From: Zizania palustris
Lineage: Eukaryota > Streptophyta > Magnoliopsida > Poales > Poaceae
Reading direction: 5' to 3'
DNA length: 64,000 bases
NCBI GenBank assembly: GCA_019279435.1
Contig: JAAALK010000082.1
Location: forward strand, 22,911,034-22,975,033
A program made the position numbers and the translations under genes. Below, piece after piece: positions 34,120-46,310 of the stretch; within the stretch, counting starts at the first letter, position 1; each line of letters begins with the position of its first letter. The notes under the pieces are model-generated. The model saw only the letters and a program-made list of their open reading frames with translations, had not been told where the DNA came from and ran no database searches.

Positions 34120-35401
34120 GTTGATAGCAAAAAATGGCATCAATGGTTAAGATTGTCAAAATAGCAATTTTGGTAATTTGGGCCAAAAATACAGATGTCT
34201 CGGGTCAGGCCGAAGCCCTACAGGGCCGAAGGACAATTGGGCTATGGGCTCTGAAAGCTTCCAGCTAGCCCACGGCCTTCGGCCAGGAGGCCTTCAGAGC
34301 CCCACGCCGCCGAAGCTTCAGCCCGAAGAGCAGGCTTCGACGGGCCTGGCCGAAGGCCCACTTCGGTAGAGATAGAGTTGGGCACGATTCTGGCTAAGTT
34401 TTTATCTTGATCCAGCAGAATTATAGCAGATTAGATAAGAGGTTTAGCCCTATAAATAGTGAGGGGAATCCAGTTCAGAGCCCCCCAAATACAAATCAAA
34501 CACAAAGCCCTAGCTTTGATCGCATTTAGTTTATCTTTACTTTCTGTACCTCTTCGTGGGTTTGCTTGGAAGCCCTCCAACGACCACTTCGGAATAGTGG
34601 TAATCCTTGTTACTTTGCTTGAGAATTATCTGTTAATCTACGCAATAGATTGCTATCGCCTTGTTACTTCGCCTGTGAAGTATCCGCTAATCTGCGTAAC
34701 AGATTGCTACCTTCACCACTAGTGCAACACTTAGCAGAATTCGGTCCTCAGGCCAAATTAGTACTTCGTATCTTCTCTGTTGCAGGTTTCCATGTTCAGA
34801 GCTATCCTATCAGAGACGTCCAGAGCTGAGAGATCGGTTTCGGAGGTTGCCAGAACACCCTTCGGGGAGACCGCTGCTTTGACTGCACGCTTCACCAGCA
34901 CACTTCATCATGACAGGCTTCGCCACGCTCGTACTAAGCTCAGGATGAAGTCACGCTCACGCATTGCGCTCGAGTCTCTATTCTCTATCTTACTGTATTA
35001 GAGACTTCACGCCGAACCCCGCTCTTTGGAGCTGATTGTCACGTCCAGATCTGTTCGGAGTTCATCTTCGGCTAGATCAGCCCGAACGCCGAAGGTACCC
35101 TTCGGTGGGACACTTCGCACTAGATGCCAAAGGTACACTTCGGCGACCCCTTCACACCATACTTCGAAGCAAACAGGCTCCGACCGGTTTGCTGATTTAT
35201 TCTGTTTAATATATTTCTTTCAGCTAATTGGATTATTTTGTGTGATCTGATTGCCTCGCGACTCCACCCCCACTTACCACGGCTAAGGGTAGTCGGAACA
35301 CGACATTGGTGCTGTGTTATGCTTAGGCTTGTCCCTAAGTATCCACACATTTTTGGATCGTCGAACTGACCCAAGTGCGGGGGCACGTTTTTGTGTCAAC
35401 A
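34120..35401 (+). repeat. Gypsy D 5' LTR
   Basis: 1282 bp, TGTTGATAGCAAAAAATGGC to GTGTCAACA. TATAAATA at 34451-34458. Confidence 0.95.
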
Positions 35402-35408
35402 CACTTTT

Positions 35409-35426
35409 TGGCGACTCCACTGGGGA
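35409..35426 (+). promoter_or_regulatory. Gypsy D primer binding site
   Basis: TGGCGACTCCACTGGGGA, eight bases after the LTR. Confidence 0.65.
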
Positions 35427-35439
35427 GAGCTACGCAAAC

Positions 35440-37390
35440 ATGATGGATACGTCTACATCGGCCACCGGTACATCTACAACGACTACTATGCCTACACCGC
35501 CGATGGACTCCATAGGAGGTGCAGATATCGACAATCGCAACATCCTAACACCTACTCTTGAAGATATCCCCACAGAAGACCGAGCTGAGATCGAGGAAAA
35601 GTTAAAGACGCTCCAAGACATGATGCTTGGGGGCTACGTTAAGACACACGCTGGCTTCATCAAGCACGACATCATCGCCCCCGACCTCGCTCGGGTCCAG
35701 GTAACACCCGTATCGCCTCGTTTGTCTTCTTTAGAGATTGAGCAAAAAATAGTCGCATCAGTAGATCAGGCCGTTAGCACTTCGCTAGCCAACCGTTTAG
35801 ATTCGGTAGTTAGCTCCCAAGTAGAGGCAACTCTTAGAAGGTTCGGCTTTACTGAGGCTGTACCCCCAGTCCCTATTGCTAGTGCACCTCCGGTAAATCA
35901 TGTGTATAGCAGAAATGTCGGTAACACTAGCACGACCGTTACATCTCCGGCCCCAACATTTATGGCCGAGACTAATCATTATGCTTACGGCCAAACTAGC
36001 ACTACGTACCATGTGTCACCACCTATGCCGGTACCCGCGCTGCCCGCGCCACACGCGCACACGCCCGGGCACGAGCACGTCAAACAGGTAGCGTGTAGGG
36101 AAGAGGCATATGGCCAACACGTCGATATCCCGCCGTGTGTCGCGCCCCTGCATGAGAGATGTGCGTAGGCAGTAGGCCAAGATGACCTAGAGGAGCGGAT
36201 TTGTGCACTATTCAAGGAGTGCGCCGGCTTCGTGCCTAAGGGCCGGGTTAGGGTTTACCATAAGCCATATCCCTATCATCTCAATACAATACCCTACCCC
36301 CGTGGCTATAGAATACCTGAATTCACTAAATTTGACGGCGAGGGTAGCAAAACCACACTAGAGCACGTTAGTCAATTTTTGCACAGTGTGGAGAAGCTAG
36401 CGGGATAGACTCTCTAAAAGTTAGATATTTTCTCTCTCGCTATCCGGCACCACTTTCACTTGGTTTACGGCGCTCCCGCCGAACTCCGTTCAGACGTGGG
36501 ATGATTTAGAATGGAAATTCCATGATTACTTTTACACAGGTGAGACGGAACTTAGGCTTTCACACTTGACATTAGTTAGGCAGAAATCTAACGAGAACGC
36601 CTTTGAGTACATCAAGCGTTTTAGGGATACTAGAAACCGGTGTTTCAGCCTGAACATTTCAGAAAGGGACTTGGCAAAACTAGCTTTTAATGGGTTGTGT
36701 TCCGAGACTAAAGAAAGATTAGACAACCAGAACTTTTTAGAAGTTATCCAAGTCCTACAGCAGGCTCTGGTCCAAGAAGGCCGAACCAAAGATAAAAAGT
36801 TTATTAAAACATTTAACAAACCTAGGGCTGAAATCCACATCATGGAATGCTCCGATGAGGAGGAATCAGAAGAGGAGGATTCAGTCGACATGTACGCGGC
36901 TGAATGGGTTTTGAAAGCTAAGAGCAAACCTATCACTTGCTCCGAATTACGACCGTCTCCCATGAAGAATCGGCCTAGTGAGGTCAAGTACTCATTTGAC
37001 ATAACTAAGTGTGATAAAATATTCGATTTTCTCTTAAAGAACCAGCTTCTCAGGTTGCCTAAAGGTCAAGTCATTCCCTCTGCCGATGAGTTGAAGAAGC
37101 ATCCATACTGTAAGTGGCATGATTCACATTCACATAATACTAATGACTGCAATGTTTTTCGACGACAGGTCCAATCGGCCATAGAAGAAGGACGATTGAA
37201 GATAGACCATAATACAAAGATGAAGCTGGACAAAGATCCTTTTCCCGTCAACGTCGTCGACCTCGGCAAGAAAAAGGTATTGATTCGGCCAGAACAGGCC
37301 GAGTCAGCTAAAGGGAAGGATGTAATTGTTGGAGAGCCACGCACTCACACGCTCATACCAAAGAACCCTGAGGTAGGAGTGTGGAAATAG
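35440..37390 (+). pseudogene. Gypsy D gag
   Basis: Starts MMDTSTSATGTSTTTTM near 35440, with a Ser/Thr/Pro-rich N-terminus, a stop at 36166-36168 and further stops near 36404-36510. The gag core runs from YRIPEFTKFDGEGSKTTLEHV to QKSNENAFEYIKRFRDTRNRC. After it come an acidic patch (CSDEEESEEEDSVDMYAAEW) and a CxxH...HxxxxC-type zinc knuckle (YCKWHDSHSHNTNDC, near 37100-37150). Frame 36566-37390 is open for 274 codons. This domain order is usual for large Tat/Ogre-like gag proteins. Confidence 0.85.
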
Positions 37391-37499
37391 AACATTAACA
37401 TCCCTTCGGCTACGGATCACAAGAGGCCGAAGGTAACATACAATACACGATGTTGTTGAATAAGCATCAAAGAAAAGCCAAGGAATCAGGTCCCCACAC

Positions 37500-37770
37500 T
37501 AAAAAGCTAGGTCAGCCGAAGGGCCCAAGGCGTTCGGAGGATGGCTTCGGACCACAGCGGCCAATCCCCCCTCATGATGGCTCCGAGCCATAATGGTCGA
37601 TCCCCCCGCACAGGGACTTCAGGCCACAGTGGCCTAACACTCCGCACGGTGTCTTTGGGCCTCAATGGCCGAACCCCTCGTACAGTAACTTAGGCCCCCA
37701 ATGGCTGAAACCCGCACCACTTTGGACGAACCCTCCGATAGGAGGCTTCAGCCCGCACTAGCTGAATGTA
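37500..37770. repeat. About 36-bp tandem repeat in the gag-protease spacer of D
   Basis: Five to six degenerate units of about 36 bp built on GGCTTCGG-CCACAGTGGCC-AACCCCTC-GCACAG. The unit length is a multiple of three, but the frame has stops. Confidence 0.65.
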
Positions 37771-37824
37771 CCTCTGGCCTGACAGGACCCCTCACTAATA
37801 TGGTCCGAGACACCGTCAACTCTG

Positions 37825-39303
37825 TTGAAACCCCCTCCAGGTAATGGGTTCGGCTCAAAGTGGGCGAGGTCACCGGAGCCGCTGATGCCTCTGCCGTACA
37901 GCTGGGCAGGAACTCCGTGGGCTCCATACGTGTCACAGCCAGAGTACCCTCTGCAACTTAACGCTATGCCTTGTTTTCCTTCAGGGTATTATGAATGGCA
38001 GGGACAAACAGACGCAACGGAGGGAGGCATCATCCACAGGCTATCCGTGGTACCTCCGAATCAGACCGTGCAGGGCGAAGTCGAAGGATACAGGCGCGAG
38101 GATTCCGAAGTCAGGGAGTCTGAAGCTATCACAGTCAGAGTAGGGTCTCAGGAAGTCCCAATCCAAAAGGCCTTATCACCGAAGTCTGACGGAGGTAAGC
38201 CCCATGCTTCGGCCGGAGCCCATGACGAAGCCTGGTCCGATCGGCCGAACGAGGCCGGTCAGATTGTCGGGGTCCGCAGCGAAGGTCCCTCCAAACACAG
38301 AGTGCACGAGGCTGAAGGGGGCAGTACCACTTTGGCCAGAGTTGGCAGGAACCAGGCAGTATCACCTGGCACCAAGCCACAACCATCTTGGGCACCTCCA
38401 AGCATGTCCAAATCACAAAAGAGACATCTACAACGACTACGGGCACATGACATGCACGAGAAGGAGGTCGAGGATGAGCGCGACGCTATCTTTGAAGAAA
38501 TCCGCCCTCGACCGACCATAAAGCAGGTGTGGAGGATGAAGTCGGTTGAGATGACCAACTCGGCTCCTAGTCCGAGCAATGATGACGATGACATGCTCGA
38601 CGACGACTACTCGCCCATCTCCGAGGGGCCCGCACCCCAAGCGATGGACATCAACGTCGTCACGTTGCCCGCCGAGTTCGCCCTATCGCAGGACGAGGCC
38701 GAGGTCACTCAAATGAACCTCGGCCCACGCAACGCTATTTTCGAGAAGCCTGGGGACTCGGCTCTCCATGTAAAGCCTCTCTACGTCAGAGGTCACATTT
38801 ACGAAAAGCCGATTTCCCGGATGCTCGTTGACGGTGACACCACTGTTAACTTAATGCCTTACTCGTTATTGAAGAAACTTGGTAGGGACGAGGATGATCT
38901 GAAGAAGACTAACTTGATGCTCAACGGCTTCAACGGCGAGAGTTCTGAGGCCATGGGCATCCTCTCCATGGAGTTGATGGTGGGCAACAAGACATTGCCA
39001 ACAGCGTTTTTCGTCGTCGATGTACAAGGTAACTACAGCGTGCTGCTTGGGCATGACTAGATTCACGCGAATTGCCGCATTCCTTCTACTCTACACCAGT
39101 GCTTGATTCAGTGGGACGGTGATGAAGTAGAGGTCATTCCCGCAGATACTTCGGCCCAAGTGGCATTGGCCGATGTATCAGTTGACGCCATTCACAACAA
39201 AGTAGAGTGTCTGTCGGGTAGAGATCTTTTGGATTATGATTTTGTTAGCGTATCCGGAGGGCGTTTTGTACCAGTGTCTGTAAAGACGGCTGGTGTAGCA
39301 TGA
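37825..39303 (+). pseudogene. Gypsy D spacer and aspartic protease
   Basis: A 411-codon open frame (37825-39060). Its first 270 residues are Pro/Gly-rich with no domain I recognise. The retroviral-type protease follows: MLVDGDTTVNLMPYSLLKKLG (usual form LVDGGAAVN, so the second Gly of the motif is Asp) and NYSVLLGHD. TAG at 39058-39060 falls directly after LLGHD. The homologous frame resumes as 39103-39303 (LIQWDGDEVEVIPAD). Protease cleaves the polyprotein; here it is probably inactive. Confidence 0.85.
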
Positions 39304-39417
39304 CTGTTTTTGTATTAGTAGTCATGTCTAGCAAGAGTAATCTGGATTGGCTAAAGTCTCGGGTAGAGTAGTATTGGTCTAATAAAGACTGTATTGCCGA
39401 GGCCATCGAGGACTTTA

Positions 39418-41809
39418 GCGAGGTAAAGAAATTAGGACAAGGTTTTGCATCGGCTGATCCCTTAGAAGAAGTTGACACAGGTGATGGTAGCATCTCAAGG
39501 CCGACTTTTGTAAACCAACATTTACAGCCTAATGAAAAGGCCGAAGTAATAAAGTTACTTCGGTCGTATGTCGATTGTTTCGCATGGGAGTATAGCGATA
39601 TGCCGAGACTAAGCCGCGAGCTCGTAGAGCATCGGCTACCTATCAAGTCCGGATTTAAGCCTTATAAACAGCCTCCACGTCGCTTTAACTCGGCCATGTA
39701 TGACCGAGTTAAAGAAGAAGTAGAGCGACTGCTCAAAGCTGAATTTATTAGACCATGCAGGTACGCAGAATGGGTTGCTAACATCGTGCCTGTAGAGAAG
39801 AAAGGGAGCGGTAAGATACGGGTGTGTATTGATTTCAGAGATCTAAATAGAGCCACTCTAAAGGACTAGTATCCAATGCTGATAGCCGACATGCTAATCA
39901 ACGATGCTTCAGGACCCAAGGTACTAAGTTTCTTGATGGCAATGCCGGGTATAATCAAATCTTTATGGCTAAAGAGGACGTCTACAAGACTTCCTTTTGA
40001 TGCCCTAGCTTTGTCAGTTTGTTTGAGTGGGTCATTATGACTTTAGTTTGAAGAATGCTGGCGCCACGTATCAGCGCGCTATGAACTTAATCTTCCATGA
40101 CTTGCTAAGAGTTATGTTAGAAGTTTACATTGATGATGTTGTAGTCAAATCGGATGCTATGGGAAACCATTTAGCCGATTTGAAAGTTGCTTTTGATAGG
40201 ATGCGGCAGTATGGTTTGAAAATTAACCCACTCAAGTGTGCTTTTGGCGTGTCGGTGGGTAAGTTCTTAGGTTTCATGATTCACGAAAGGGGCATAGAGA
40301 TTGATCCTAAGAGGCTTGAGAAGATTAGAAACATTACGACCCTTACATGTAAAAAATATGTGCAAAAATTGCTAGGCAAGATGAATTATTTGTGTTGCTT
40401 TATATCTAACTTGTCCGGCAAAATTAATGCATTTGTCCCCATACTCCGGCTAAAGAACGAAGCCGAGTTCGCTTGGGGGCAAGCCAGCAAAGTGCCTTTG
40501 AGAAGATCAAAGAGTGCTTTTCATCACCGTCCGTGGTGAGAGCACCCAAAGTCGGGATTCCATTTCGATTGTATATCGCTGCTGAAGATAGCGTGATCGG
40601 GCCATGCTAACCCAAGAGGTCGAAGGAAAAGATTACATCATCACATTCTTGAGCCACCGCCTGCTGGACGTCGAGACCAGATACGCGTTTGTGGAACATT
40701 TGTGTTTATCACTTTACTATGCGTGCATCAAATTGCGCCACTATCTTCTTCCTACCACATGTGTTGTCGTTTGCCAAACCGATGTTATAAACCACATGTT
40801 GCAAAAGCCGATTCTAAGTGGAAGAATTGGAAAATGGGCTTACGCTCTAATCGAGTGTGATTTGGCCTATGAACCCCTAAGAGCTATGAAAGGCCAGATC
40901 GTAGCCAACTTTATAGTTGATCAACATATAGACGTCGGGTGAAAAGACGATGTTGCTTTGATTGAGGTAATACCGTGGAAACTTTACTTTGGTGGTTCAG
41001 CTTGCAAAAATGGCCAAGGTGTTGGAGTGGTTCTCATATCACCTAGCGGAATGCACTTTGAGACCTCGGCTCGTTTAGAATTCCCTTCTACTAATAACCA
41101 AGCTGAATATGAGGCTTTACTGCTAGGACTTGAATTGTTAAACTCCATGGGTTTTAAACATGTCCATGCACATGGTGATTCCCTATTGGTGGTACAACAA
41201 GTGTCTAAGAATGCTCAATGCCTTAATGGCTTGCTAAAAAGCTACTTGGATAGGTGCCTGGACATAGTTGCTACTTCTGATGACTTCAAAATTTCTCATG
41301 TGTCGAGAGAGGCCAATTCGGTTGCAAATGATTTGGCTCAGCAAGCATCTGGTTACCAAGTCAGGAGAGGGAAATTTTCTATACAGGAGAAGCCGATGCT
41401 TGGTCTCACTGCTGAAGACAGTGACTTCGGACAAGCGCACGCTCTAGGTCGGACCCCTCCGGCCACCGAAGGCTACTGCGCGCTGAGGTCTCAGGGCCGG
41501 AGTACTCTGCCTAACGAGGGGCCTGGTACGCCGGAGATTGTGAGCCAAAGTCCTCCGAACGGTGAGGGCCTCCGGGACCTCGGACCCTCCGACAGAGGGA
41601 TTCGTCCTGGCACACTCCGCACGGCCAGTCTAGCCAGACTTCGGCAGGAGCAGGAAGGGCTCGGGGGGCACCCCGAAATCAGTAGCCTAGAAACTTTTTC
41701 AGGAAGTGAGCTAGCAAGACCCTTCGAAGCCCACAAGGGCAATTGGAGAATGCCAATCGTACAATATTTGAGAGACCCTAGCCAAAGGGTTGATCGGAAA
41801 GTTCGGTGA
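39418..41809 (+). pseudogene. Gypsy D RT and two RNase H domains
   Basis: RT N-part 39600-39869 (VEKKGSGKIRVCIDFRDLNRAT), TAG at 39867-39869, a frameshift, then RT palm 40027-40539 (YIDDVVVKSDAM catalytic motif, GLKINPLKCAFGVSVGKFLGF). RT-linked RNase H 40604-40942 (ETRYAFVEHLCLSLYYACIKLRHY). Second plant-type RNase H 40958-41370 (LYFGGSACKNGQGVGVVLIS, STNNQAEYEALLLGL, AHGDSLLVV). The frame then runs on for about 100 Gly/Pro/Arg-rich residues (41395-41700) not seen in B. At least two stops and one frameshift. Confidence 0.88.
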
Positions 41810-41816
41810 CAAGCGT

Positions 41817-42986
41817 TTAAGTTTGTGTTGATAGACGACACACTGTACCGCTGAACCATTGACGGAGTACTGTTAAAGTGTCTAGACCATGAATGATACC
41901 AGGTGGCTACAGGAGAAGTCCATGAAGGACTTTGTGGTACTCATCAGTCGGCCTAGAAAATGAGTTGGATGCTCAAAAGAGCAGGTTTCTACTGGTCGAC
42001 CATGACTGAGGATTGTTGTATGTATTATAGAGGGTGTGAAGCATGTCAAATGTTTGGCAATATTCAGTTGGCTCCTGCTTCATTACTCAACCCTATTTGC
42101 AAGCCATGGCCATTTCGAGGTTGGGCTTTAGACTTCATCGGCCAAATCCACCCTCCTTCCTCAAAAGGGCATCGGTTCGTGTTGATGGTGACAGATTACT
42201 TCACCAAGTGGACCGAGGATGTGCTTCTCAAGAACATGACCCACAACGAGGTACTTGACTTTATCTTGAAGCACATCATACATAGATTCGGCATTCCTCA
42301 AACTCTCACTACAGATCAAGGTAGCTCATTTGTTTCTAAAGAAGTGAGGGACTTCGCCGAATATTATGGTATTAAGTTGATAAGCTCTTCACCCTACTAT
42401 GCTCAGGCCAATGGTCAGGCCGAGTCTAGTAATAAAACCATGATTAAGCTCATTAAGAAGAAAATTGAAGAATTCCCTGAAAGGTGGCATGAAGTGCTCT
42501 CTGAGGCATTATGGGCTTGTAGAATTGCAAAGCACGGTGCTACCAAGGTCAGTCCATACGAGTTGGTATATGGACAAGAAATCGTTCTACCTGTAGAAGT
42601 AGATCTGGGCTCTTTAAGAGTGTTAAGGCAAGATGGCTTATCGGTCGACCAGTATGAAACTCTTTTGAGAGACAACCTAGAAGAAGTGACCGATAAGAGA
42701 TTGAAGGCTTTAGAAGCCATAGAAGTAGACAAGAGGAGAGTAGCTAAAGCCTACAATAAGAAGGTTAAACCAAAATCGTTTGGTTTGGAAGACGATTTTA
42801 CCCTGAGGCACTACGAGTCCCAAGTTTGGTAAATGGTCACCTAGTTGGGAAGGCCCTTTCAAAATAGACAAAATCGCTCCTAGCAATGCATATGTGTTAG
42901 AATCTCTGCAAGGAGAGCGGTTTCGAAGGGCTTTGAATGGTAGATACTTGAAAAGGTATTTTCCAAGCGTGTGGCAAACAACATAA
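41817..42986 (+). pseudogene. Gypsy D integrase
   Basis: Zinc-domain remnant (Cys pair in YRGCEACQMF), catalytic core with GWALDFIGQIHPPSSKGH, TTDQGSSFVSKEV (second Asp) and YYAQANGQAESSNKT (Glu), and a coiled region near 42640-42760. The main frame 41960-42832 ends at TAA after a frameshift near 42810. The C-terminal end, FGKWSPSWEGPFKI to LKRYFPSVW, lies in another frame up to 42986. Confidence 0.9.
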
Positions 42987-43057
42987 AAGGTGTCGAAAGG
43001 CCGATATGGAAGGTATCGTCTTTAGCTCATTGTGCTTTTAGTTCACTTAGTTCACTA

Positions 43058-43073
43058 AAAGGCAGGGGGCATG
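43058..43073 (+). promoter_or_regulatory. Gypsy D polypurine tract
   Basis: AAAGGCAGGGGGCATG directly before the 3' LTR. Confidence 0.8.
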
Positions 43074-44358
43074 TGTTGATAGCAAAAAATGGCATCAATG
43101 GTTAAGATTGTCGAAATAGCAATTTTGGTAATTTGGGCCAAAAATACACATGTCCCGGGTCAGACCGAAGCCCTACAGGGCCGAAGGACCATTGCGCTAT
43201 GGGCTCCGAAAGCTTCCAGCCAGCCCATGGCCTTCGGCCAAGAGGCCTTCGAAGGCCCACGCTGCCGAAGCTTCGGCCCAAAGAGCAGGCTTCGACGGGC
43301 CTGGTCGAAGGCCCACTTCGGCAGAGATAGAGTTGGGCACGATTTCGGCTAAGTTTTTATCTCTATCGAGCTGAATTATAGCAGATTAGATCAGAGGTTT
43401 AGCCCTATAAATAGAGAGGCGAAGCCAGTTCAGAGCCCCTCCCCAAACACAAATCAAACACAAAGCCCTAGCTTTGATAGCATTTATTTTATCTTTACTT
43501 TTTGCACCTCTTCGTGGGTTTGCCTAGAAGCCCTCCGATGGCCACTTCGGAACAGTGCTAATCCTTGTTACTTAGCTTGTGAAGTATCCGTTAATCTACG
43601 TAATAGATTGCTATCGCCTTGTTACTTCGCCTGTGAAGTATTCGCTAATCTACGTAATAGATTGCTACCTTCGCCACTAGTGCTACACTCAGTAGAATTC
43701 GGTCCTTAGGCCGAATTAGTACTTCGTATCTTCTCTATTGCAGGTTTCCACATTCGGAGATACTCCGTCGGAGGCGTCCGGAGCTGAGAGATCGATTTCA
43801 GAGGTTGCCAGAACACCCTTCGGCGAGACCGCTGCTTCGACCGCACACTTCGCCAGCACACTTTGTCACGACAGGCTTCGCCACGCTCGTACTCCGCTCA
43901 GGACGAAGTCACGCTCATGCGTTGCGCTCGAGTCTCTATTCTGTATCTTACTGTATCAGAGACTTCGCGCTAAACCTCGCTGTTCGGAGGTGATTGTCGC
44001 GTCCAGATCTGTTCGAAGTTCATCTTCGGCCAGATCAGCCCGAACGCCGAAGGTACCCTTCAGCGGGACACTTCTCACTATACGCCGAAGGTACACTTTG
44101 GCGACCCCTTCGCACCATACTTCGAAGCAGACATGCTCCGACCGGTTTGCTGATTTATTCTGTTTAATATATTTCTTTCGACTAATTGGATTATTTTGTG
44201 TGATCTGATTGACTAGTGACTCCACCCCCCTTACCATGGCTAAGGGTAGTCGGAACACGACATCGGTGTTGTGTTACGCTTAGGCTTGTCCCTAAGTATC
44301 CGTGCACTTTTGGATCGTCGAACTAACCCAAGTGCGGGGGCACGTTATCGTGTCAACA
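43074..44358 (+). repeat. Gypsy D 3' LTR
   Basis: 1285 bp, the same ends as the 5' LTR. TATAAATA at 43406-43413. Followed by ATAAT. Confidence 0.95.
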
Positions 44359-44635
44359 ATAATAATCAGGGTCGTCATCTTGATGCGTCTCCGAAGCGGA
44401 AGGGTTGGCTTGAGGACGAAGCTTGTCCGTGGCCTCCTTCCTCCATCTTTTCACCTTCGCCTGAAGTCAGTCCATCTGAGCGGTCACGTCCTCAGGGAGG
44501 TTCTCACTTCCTCCGGAGGGGTCCTCTGGGTCTTGGGAACTGACATAGTCAGTTCGGAGCATGAATAGAGCTACCCGAGGGGCTCCGGTCGCTCGAGGGT
44601 TATTGACTACTTCGGGAGTTTGGGGTATATCTGAA
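44359..44635 (-). pseudogene. H gag N-terminal part
   Basis: The minus strand reads through the Pro/Ser-rich N-terminal gag region, ending at DDDPDY next to the D target site and continuing as PEAP at 34119. The B counterpart is EEDEPDYPEAPENASF. CACTA-2 entered about 40-50 codons after where the gag start should be, so the start codon and the H 5' LTR lie beyond the right end of CACTA-2. Confidence 0.85.
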
Positions 44636-44679
44636 CACTACTAGATTTCCACCCTTTATCCACGGTTCACCCAGCAATG

Positions 44680-46310
44680 ACACCAATTTGGTTGCAATAC
44701 GTAGGTGTTATTGCCACATTTCTCGGTTTTGGTTGCAATAGTGGACAATGTTTCCATAATTATATTTGCATTGTGATTCCAATGAAAATTGTGGCAATAG
44801 TGGACAATGTTGCCACCAAATATAATTTGATCGCAAGTGGTTGTGGTTATCGCCATGATATAAATAGGTTGTGAAAATTTGATATTTGGTTGCAATATGT
44901 AAGTGTTATTACCACCGTTCTCAGTTTTGGATGTAATAGTGAACAATATTGCCATGATTATATTTGCATTGTGATTCCCATTAAAATCGTTGCAATAAAA
45001 AGATGATGTTGCCACCACATATAATTTTGATGCAAGTGGTTGTGGTTATCGCCATGATATAAAAAGGTTGTGAAAATTTGATATTTAGTTGCAATATGTA
45101 GACGTTGGAAACATCAATTAAAAAGTGTTGAAAAATTTAAAAAGTACATAACAAAAAAAATGAAAAAATTGGTTGGGGGGCAGCAAGGCTCGAACCTCAA
45201 ACCACCTATCGGCAGCAAGGCTCAAACCTCAAACCGCACATCCCAAATAGAGCACCACGCACGACTATGCTCTCAGCACTTTCTCAACATAGTGGGCAAC
45301 AAAAGGTTAATAATCCCTGATGCGCCTCAAGTATTTCTCAACAATTGTTGGCACTATTATATTTGCATTGTGATTCTCATGAAAATCATGGCAACAAAAA
45401 GATGATGTTGCCACCACATATAATTTGGTCGCAAGTGGTTGTGGTTATCGCCATGATGTAAATAGGTTGTGAAAATTTGATATTTGGTTGCAATATGTAA
45501 GTGTTATTACCACGGTTCTCAGTTTTGGTTGCAATAGTGGACAATGTTGCCACGATTATATTTGCATTGTGATTCCCATTAAAATCATGGCAATAAAAAG
45601 ATGATGTTGCCACCACATATAATTTTGTCGCAAGTGGTTGTGGTTATCACCATGATATAAACATGTTGTGAAAATTTGATATTTGGTTGCAATATGTAGA
45701 CGTTGGAAACCTCAATAAAAAAGTGCTAAAAAATTTAAAAAGTACATAACAACAAAAATGAAAAAATTGGTTGGGGCAGCAAGGCTCGAACATCACACCG
45801 CCTGTCGGCAGCAAGGCTCGAACCTCAAACCGCATGTCCCAAATAGAGCACCCCACACCACAACGCTATCAACACTTTCTCATCATATTAGGCATCAAAA
45901 GTTAGATAATCCCTGATGCGCCTCAATTATTTATCAACAATTGATGCCATGATTATATTTGCATTGTGATTCCCCTTAAAATCTTGGCAATAAAAAAATG
46001 ATGTTGCCAACACATATAATTTGGTCGCAAGTGGTTGTGGTTATCGCCATGATATAAATAGGTTGTGAAAATTTGATATTTGGTTGCAATATGTAGCCGT
46101 TGGAAACATAAATAAAAAATTACTGAAAATTTTAAAAAGTACATAACAATAGAAATGAAAAACATTGGTTGGGGACAGCAAGGCTCAAATCTCAAACCAC
46201 CTGTCGGCAGCAAGGCTCGAACCTCAAGCCGCACATCCCAACCAGAGCACCCCACACCACTACGCTATAAACACTTTCTCAACATAGTAGGCAACAGAAG
46301 GTAGATAATC
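44680..46310 (+). repeat. CACTA-2 long subterminal repeats
   Basis: A unit of about 550 bp in roughly two and a half copies (44820-45345, 45413-45950, 46013-46310). Each has GTTGCAATATGTA, GTCGCAAGTGGTTGTGG, TTAAAAAGTACATAACA and a paired GCAAGGCTCGAACCTC motif. The short word GGTTGCAATA recurs from 44690 on. A fourth, partial copy lies at 53735-53945. Confidence 0.85.

Larger units (their letters stand above)
34120..44358 (+). mobile_element. Gypsy D, full-length Ty3/gypsy element, degenerate
   Basis: A 10239-bp element with LTRs 34120-35401 and 43074-44358 and perfect duplications ATAAT (34115-34119 and 44359-44363). It contains gag, protease, RT, two RNase H domains and integrase in standard gypsy order, so it belongs to the same broad Tat/Ogre type as B, but it is a different family with longer LTRs. 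The frames are interrupted by several stops. LTR divergence is roughly 5-7 percent by eye over the first 215 bases. The LTR and spacer are unusually rich in CTTCGG and CCGAAG words. Confidence 0.95.
1..44635 (-). mobile_element. Host Ty3/gypsy element H (Tat-like), split into five pieces
   Basis: An old minus-strand LTR retrotransposon serves as the substrate for everything else up to 44635. Its coding order on the minus strand is gag (44635-44359, then 34119-33341), protease-RT (28893-27293), RNase H-integrase (7654-6090) and integrase C-terminus (3297-2649). Each junction rejoins in protein sequence when the insertion and one target-site copy are removed, and the best template for comparison is element B in this window. 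A second, plant-type RNase H after the RT-linked one marks the Tat/Ogre lineage. The 3' end lies beyond position 1. The 5' end should lie beyond the right end of CACTA-2, outside the window. Many stops and frameshifts show it is dead. Confidence 0.85.

Noticed and set aside
44680..46310. Subterminal repeats as a CRISPR-like array
   Set aside because: Units are long, imperfect and lack unique spacers of constant size; this is plant CACTA DNA.
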